Part shown: piece after piece, positions 57,801 through 64,000 of the stretch
Position numbering within the stretch: the stretch's first letter is position 1
Layout of the letters: each line of letters opens with the position of its first letter
The notes under the pieces: generated by a model
Database searches by the model: none
Seen by the model: the letters and a program-made list of their open reading frames with translations, nothing else
What the model was told of the DNA's origin: nothing
Position numbers and translations under genes: made by a program
NCBI RefSeq assembly: GCF_030272615.1
Contig: NC_081409.1
Coordinates: forward strand, 241,884,332 to 241,948,331
Source: Cryptomeria japonica
Taxonomy: Eukaryota; Streptophyta; Pinopsida; Cupressales; Cupressaceae
Length of the DNA: 64,000 nt
Direction: 5' to 3'

Positions 57801-60800
57801 AGATTCGAATTGCCCTTAGATGCTCTGTCGAAGTTGATATTCAAAAATCCTTCTTGGGGTCTCACCATACTGATGGCTTCTAGAATTGTTAATTGATGTC
57901 AAGTGAGTAGTCTTTTTTGCATATCCTTATGGTCTATATGATTTTTATGTTTCCGCTAAGTGTATTTGATTGTCATCAGTGTGATCTGCAGTGGTTGTGA
58001 TAGCTTTTTTGTGTACATGTACGTTAATAGCTAAGGGTTTCAAAAGTATCGTTGTACCCTTAATGTACGTGGATTGACAAGATATGGTTTACTTTGGATG
58101 TTGGTCATAAGGTGAAAACCCAAGGTTATGCATTTTAAACAATACAGTAAGGTAAACGGAAAGAAATTCCATTGTGGGTTTCCACAAGGGGTTTATGTGC
58201 CAATTTGGCAACTTGTTTGGCAATAACCTGGAAAACAACCCTCCATATAAGTAGGGGACATTACACAAGAAGAAAAGGGGAATACAGTGGCAACTTGAAG
58301 ATAACAATACTGTAGATTGATTCCACCCATGTTTACTCTAAAGTGCCCTTTGAAATAGGAGAAAATCACCAGTTCAATGTCCTCTACCCGTCCTTATCAA
58401 TCTTCGAGGACTTAGTTAATAGACTGATCTTGATGTGTTGATTCTGGCTAAGAAGGGGACATTACACAAGAAGAAAAGGGGACTACAGTGGCATAAAAGC
58501 CAACTGTTCCCTAAGTACCAAATGAGATTCCAGATGCATGCCGTATAAAACTATGAAAGGCTCTTTCCACATCCACGTTGCCTAAAAATTCCACTGCCAA
58601 ATTCACCTCCTGAAAGTAATGCAAGAAAGCCAAAGGAAGAGCAAAGAATTTGTGCCTCTTGCTGACAAGTCAAAGTTTCTATTCAAGACAAAATCCTTTA
58701 CAAAGACCATTGGTAATGTTAAGAGAATCACATCCGACCATAACTTTGTTAAGACCAAGGGAAGAAGCTGATGACATCTCAGCCTTTCTGCTTCATTATT
58801 TGTTTGGCAGCCAAAAAAAGATCATTGTGAACAAAGATACCTTGCTCACCTCTAAGCACCACACCTGCACCAAAAGATTCGAATTGCCCTTAGATGCTCT
58901 GTCGAAGTTGATATTCAAAACTCCTTCTTGGGGTCTCACCATACTGATGGCTTCTAGAATTGTTAATTGATGTCAAGTGAGTAGTCTTTTTTGCATATCC
59001 TTATGGTCTATATGATTTTTATGTTTCCGCTAAGTGTATTTGATTGTCATCAGTGTGATCTGCAGTGGTTGTGATAGCTTTTTTGTGTACATGTACGTTA
59101 ATAGCTAAGGGTTTCAAAAGTATCGTTGTACCCTTAATGTACGTGGATTGACAAGATATGGTTTACTTTGGATGTTGGTCATAAGGTGAAAACCCAAGGT
59201 TATGCATTTGAAACAATACAGTAAGGTAAACGGAAAGAAATTCCATTGTGGGTTTCCACAAGGGGTTTATGTGCCAATTTGGCAACTTGTTTGGCAATAA
59301 CCTGGAAAACAACCCTCCATATAAGTAGGGGACATTACACAAGAAGAAAAGGGGAATACAGTGGCAACTTGAAGATAACAATACTGTAGATTGATTCCAC
59401 CCATGTTTACTCTAAAGTGCCCTTTGAAATAGGAGAAAATCACCAGTTCAATGTCCTCTACCCGTCCTTATCAATCTTCGAGGACTTAGTTAATAGACTG
59501 ATCTTGATGTGTTGATTCTGGCTAAGAAGGGGACATTACACAAGAAGAAAAGGGGACTACAGTGGCATAAAAGCCAACTGTTCCCTAAGTACCAAATGAG
59601 ATTCCAGATGCATGCCGTATAAAACTATGAAAGGCTCTTTCCACATCCACGTTGCCTAAAAATTCCACTGCCAAATTCACCTCCTGAAAGTAATGCAAGA
59701 AAGCCAAAGGAAGAGCAAAGAATTTGTGCCTCTTGCTGACAAGTCAAAGTTTCTATTCAAGACAAAATCCTTTACAAAGACCATTGGTAATGTTAAGAGA
59801 ATCACATCCGACCATAACTTTGTTAAGACCAAGGGAAGAAGCTGATGACATCTCAGCCTTTCTGCTTCATTATTTGTTTGGCAGCCAAAAAAAGATCATT
59901 GTGAACAAAGATACCTTGCTCACCTCTAAGCACCACACCTGCACCAAAAGATTCGAATTGCCCTTAGATGCTCTGTCGAAGTTGATATTCAAAAATCCTT
60001 CTTGGGGTCTCACCATACTGATGGCTTCTAGAATTGTTAATTGATGTCAAGTGAGTAGTCTTTTTTGCATATCCTTATGGTCTATATGATTTTTATGTTT
60101 CCGCTAAGTGTATTTGATTGTCATCAGTGTGATCTGCAGTGGTTGTGATAGCTTTTTTGTGTACATGTACGTTAATAGCTAAGGGTTTCAAAAGTATCGT
60201 TGTACCCTTAATGTACGTGGATTGACAAGATATGGTTTACTTTGGATGTTGGTCATAAGGTGAAAACCCAAGGTTATGCATTTGAAACAATACAGTAAGG
60301 TAAACGGAAAGAAATTCCATTGTGGGTTTCCACAAGGGGTTTATGTGCCAATTTGGCAACTTGTTTGGCAATAACCTGGAAAACAACCCTCCATATAAGT
60401 AGGGGACATTACACAAGAAGAAAAGGGGAATACAGTGGCAACTTGAAGATAACAATACTGTAGATTGATTCCACCCATGTTTACTCTAAAGTGCCCTTTG
60501 AAATAGGAGAAAATCACCAGTTCAATGTCCTCTACCCGTCCTTATCAATCTTCGAGGACTTAGTTAATAGACTGATCTTGATGTGTTGATTCTGGCTAAG
60601 AAGGGGACATTACACAAGAAGAAAAGGGGACTACAGTGGCATAAAAGCCAACTGTTCCCTAAGTACCAAATGAGATTCCAGATGCATGCCGTATAAAACT
60701 ATGAAAGGCTCTTTCCACATCCACGTTGCCTAAAAATTCCACTGCCAAATTCACCTCCTGAAAGTAATGCAAGAAAGCCAAAGGAAGAGCAAAGAATTTG

Positions 60801-63800
60801 TGCCTCTTGCTGACAAGTCAAAGTTTCTATTCAAGACAAAATCCTTTACAAAGACCATTGGTAATGTTAAGAGAATCACATCCGACCATAACTTTGTTAA
60901 GACCAAGGGAAGAAGCTGATGACATCTCAGCCTTTCTGCTTCATTATTTGTTTGGCAGCCAAAAAAAGATCATTGTGAACAAAGATACCTTGCTCACCTC
61001 TAAGCACCACACCTGCACCAAAAGATTCGAATTGCCCTTAGATGCTCTGTCGAAGTTGATATTCAAAACTCCTTCTTGGGGTCTCACCATACTGATGGCT
61101 TCTAGAATTGTTAATTGATGTCAAGTGAGTAGTCTTTTTTGCATATCCTTATGGTCTATATGATTTTTATGTTTCCGCTAAGTGTATTTGATTGTCATCA
61201 GTGTGATCTGCAGTGGTTGTGATAGCTTTTTTGTGTACATGTACGTTAATAGCTAAGGGTTTCAAAAGTATCGTTGTACCCTTAATGTACGTGGATTGAC
61301 AAGATATGGTTTACTTTGGATGTTGGTCATAAGGTGAAAACCCAAGGTTATGCATTTGAAACAATACAGTAAGGTAAACGGAAAGAAATTCCATTGTGGG
61401 TTTCCACAAGGGGTTTATGTGCCAATTTGGCAACTTGTTTGGCAATAACCTGGAAAACAACCCTCCATATAAGTAGGGGACATTACACAAGAAGAAAAGG
61501 GGAATACAGTGGCAACTTGAAGATAACAATACTGTAGATTGATTCCACCCATGTTTACTCTAAAGTGCCCTTTGAAATAGGAGAAAATCACCAGTTCAAT
61601 GTCCTCTACCCGTCCTTATCAATCTTCGAGGACTTAGTTAATAGACTGATCTTGATGTGTTGATTCTGGCTAAGAAGGGGACATTACACAAGAAGAAAAG
61701 GGGACTACAGTGGCATAAAAGCCAACTGTTCCCTAAGTACCAAATGAGATTCCAGATGCATGCCGTATAAAACTATGAAAGGCTCTTTCCACATCCACGT
61801 TGCCTAAAAATTCCACTGCCAAATTCACCTCCTGAAAGTAATGCAAGAAAGCCAAAGGAAGAGCAAAGAATTTGTGCCTCTTGCTGACAAGTCAAAGTTT
61901 CTATTCAAGACAAAATCCTTTACAAAGACCATTGGTAATGTTAAGAGAATCACATCCGACCATAACTTTGTTAAGACCAAGGGAAGAAGCTGATGACATC
62001 TCAGCCTTTCTGCTTCATTATTTGTTTGGCAGCCAAAAAAAGATCATTGTGAACAAAGATACCTTGCTCACCTCTAAGCACCACACCTGCACCAAAAGAT
62101 TCGAATTGCCCTTAGATGCTCTGTCGAAGTTGATATTCAAAACTCCTTCTTGGGGTCTCACCATACTGATGGCTTCTAGAATTGTTAATTGATGTCAAGT
62201 GAGTAGTCTTTTTTGCATATCCTTATGGTCTATATGATTTTTATGTTTCCGCTAAGTGTATTTGATTGTCATCAGTGTGATCTGCAGTGGTTGTGATAGC
62301 TTTTTTGTGTACATGTACGTTAATAGCTAAGGGTTTCAAAAGTATCGTTGTACCCTTAATGTACGTGGATTGACAAGATATGGTTTACTTTGGATGTTGG
62401 TCATAAGGTGAAAACCCAAGGTTATGCATTTGAAACAATACAGTAAGGTAAACGGAAAGAAATTCCATTGTGGGTTTCCACAAGGGGTTTATGTGCCAAT
62501 TTGGCAACTTGTTTGGCAATAACCTGGAAAACAACCCTCCATATAAGTAGGGGACATTACACAAGAAGAAAAGGGGAATACAGTGGCAACTTGAAGATAA
62601 CAATACTGTAGATTGATTCCACCCATGTTTACTCTAAAGTGCCCTTTGAAATAGGAGAAAATCACCAGTTCAATGTCCTCTACCCGTCCTTATCAATCTT
62701 CGAGGACTTAGTTAATAGACTGATCTTGATGTGTTGATTCTGGCTAAGAAGGGGACATTACACAAGAAGAAAAGGGGACTACAGTGGCATAAAAGCCAAC
62801 TGTTCCCTAAGTACCAAATGAGATTCCAGATGCATGCCGTATAAAACTATGAAAGGCTCTTTCCACATCCACGTTGCCTAAAAATTCCACTGCCAAATTC
62901 ACCTCCTGAAAGTAATGCAAGAAAGCCAAAGGAAGAGCAAAGAATTTGTGCCTCTTGCTGACAAGTCAAAGTTTCTATTCAAGACAAAATCCTTTACAAA
63001 GACCATTGGTAATGTTAAGAGAATCACATCCGACCATAACTTTGTTAAGACCAAGGGAAGAAGCTGATGACATCTCAGCCTTTCTGCTTCATTATTTGTT
63101 TGGCAGCCAAAAAAAGATCATTGTGAACAAAGATACCTTGCTCACCTCTAAGCACCACACCTGCACCAAAAGATTCGAATTGCCCTTAGATGCTCCGTCG
63201 AAGTTGATATTCAAAACTCCTTCTTGGGGTCTCACCATACTGATGGCTTCTAGAATTGTTAATTGATGTCAAGTGAGTAGTCTTTTTTGCATATCCTTAT
63301 GGTCTATATGATTTTTATGTTTCCGCTAAGTGTATTTGATTGTCATCAGTGTGATCTGCAGTGGTTGTGATAGCTTTTTTGTGTACATGTACGTTAATAG
63401 CTAAGGGTTTCAAAAGTATCGTTGTACCCTTAATGTACGTGGATTGACAAGATATGGTTTACTTTGGATGTTGGTCATAAGGTGAAAACCCAAGGTTATG
63501 CATTTGAAACAATACAGTAAGGTAAACGGAAAGAAATTCCATTGTGGGTTTCCACAAGGGGTTTATGTGCCAATTTGGCAACTTGTTTGGCAATAACCTG
63601 GAAAACAACCCTCCATATAAGTAGGGGACATTACACAAGAAGAAAAGGGGAATACAGTGGCAACTTGAAGATAACAATACTGTAGATTGATTCCACCCAT
63701 GTTTACTCTAAAGTGCCCTTTGAAATAGGAGAAAATCACCAGTTCAATGTCCTCTACCCGTCCTTATCAATCTTCGAGGACTTAGTTAATAGACTGATCT

Positions 63801-64000
63801 TGATGTGTTGATTCTGGCTAAGAAGGGGACATTACACAAGAAGAAAAGGGGACTACAGTGGCATAAAAGCCAACTGTTCCCTAAGTACCAAATGAGATTC
63901 CAGATGCATGCCGTATAAAACTATGAAAGGCTCTTTCCACATCCACGTTGCCTAAAAATTCCACTGCCAAATTCACCTCCTGAAAGTAATGCAAGAAAGC
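51844..64000. repeat. Tandem array of a 1,074-bp unit, more than 11 copies
   Basis: Units start with TGGCAACTTGAAG at 51844, 52918, 53992, 55066, 56140, 57214, 58288, 59362, 60436, 61510, 62584 and 63658; the last is cut by the window edge. The period is exactly 1,074 bp. Each unit is the last 179 bp of element C's LTR, the LTR/flank junction with CAAGA, about 860 bp of flank, and then a 38-bp second copy of the junction sequence. Only a handful of substitutions were found: 55678 and 63196 share one variant, 57847 and 59995 share another, and 56949 and 58136 are private. No gene is supported in the unit. Confidence 0.96.
52028..52530 (-). pseudogene. Retroelement RNase H remnant (repeated in each array unit)
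   Basis: Minus-strand reading from about 52510 gives RPQEGVLNINFDRASKGNS, the hallmark start of the RNase H domain in plant LINE-type elements (usually NFDGASKGNPG). After one frameshift comes FGAGVVLRGEQGIFVHND, and after another TNNEAERLR, the conserved NNEAE block. Near 52160 is REVNLAVEFLGNVDVE-like sequence, in the place of the family's C-terminal motif. The acidic residues of NFD and NEAE are kept but the frame is broken at least twice. The same remnant recurs every 1,074 bp through the array (the next ends near 53604). Confidence 0.65.

Noticed and set aside
52206-63677. Repeated 106-codon (plus) and 72-codon (minus) open frames, one pair per unit
   Set aside because: They are identical because the DNA unit is repeated. 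Neither resembles a protein family, and the plus frame lies antisense to the RNase H remnant.

Overview
This is nuclear DNA of a seed plant, almost certainly one with a large, repeat-rich genome (gymnosperm-like, although the species cannot be named from the sequence). The evidence is nested LTR retrotransposons with long LTRs, several plant-type hAT transposons, a fragment of plastid DNA with plastid tRNA genes, and spliceosomal introns. The only likely host gene is a two-exon piece of a GNAT acetyltransferase (17.7-19.0 kb). Nearly everything else is mobile DNA, much of it resolved to the base by target-site duplications (TSDs).

Layout. 1-4.7 kb: a dead hAT copy split by a solo LTR (LTR-A, TSD TTCCT), itself split by another solo LTR (LTR-B, TSD CATTG). 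5.0-8.5 kb: a complete hAT (TSD TTTGTAAG) with an uninterrupted 677-codon transposase. 9.1-9.9 kb: a copia-like solo LTR (TSD TTACC). 9.93-10.25 kb: a 327-bp miniature LTR retrotransposon (TRIM) whose LTRs carry a tRNA-like Pol III promoter. 10.7-12.6 kb: a decayed hAT. 12.6-17.0 kb: a third hAT (TSD ATATTAAA) containing plastid DNA between two copies of its own 3' part. 17.7-19.0 kb: the GNAT exons. 21.1-23.3 kb: a 5' LTR, a primer-binding site and an unassigned ORF. 23.5-31.1 kb: a 7.6-kb unit with LTR-type ends (TSD CAACC) but no visible direct terminal repeats. It holds fifteen 33-nt hairpin motifs at 165-176-bp steps, two TATA boxes and a broken reading frame of about 1,050 codons. 31.85-37.65 kb: solo LTR-D (TSD CACTG) with a hAT inside it (TSD GTTAAGAA). 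37.9-52.0 kb: a 14-kb LTR retrotransposon on the minus strand (TSD CAAGA) whose internal region begins with an intronless fragment of the cohesin regulator PDS5. One LTR carries a nested 777-bp solo LTR (TSD CACCT), the other a nested Ty1/copia element. 51.8-64.0 kb (running off the window): a near-perfect tandem array of a 1,074-bp unit that joins the end of that LTR to flanking DNA with a dead RNase H domain.

How the parts relate. There is no operon-like cooperation; the window records successive insertions, captures and amplifications. The most unusual items are the 7.6-kb ORF-bearing LTR-like unit with its phased hairpins, the Pol III-type TRIM, the PDS5 capture, the plastid DNA between duplicated transposase segments, and the homogeneous array made by template switching at an LTR/flank junction.
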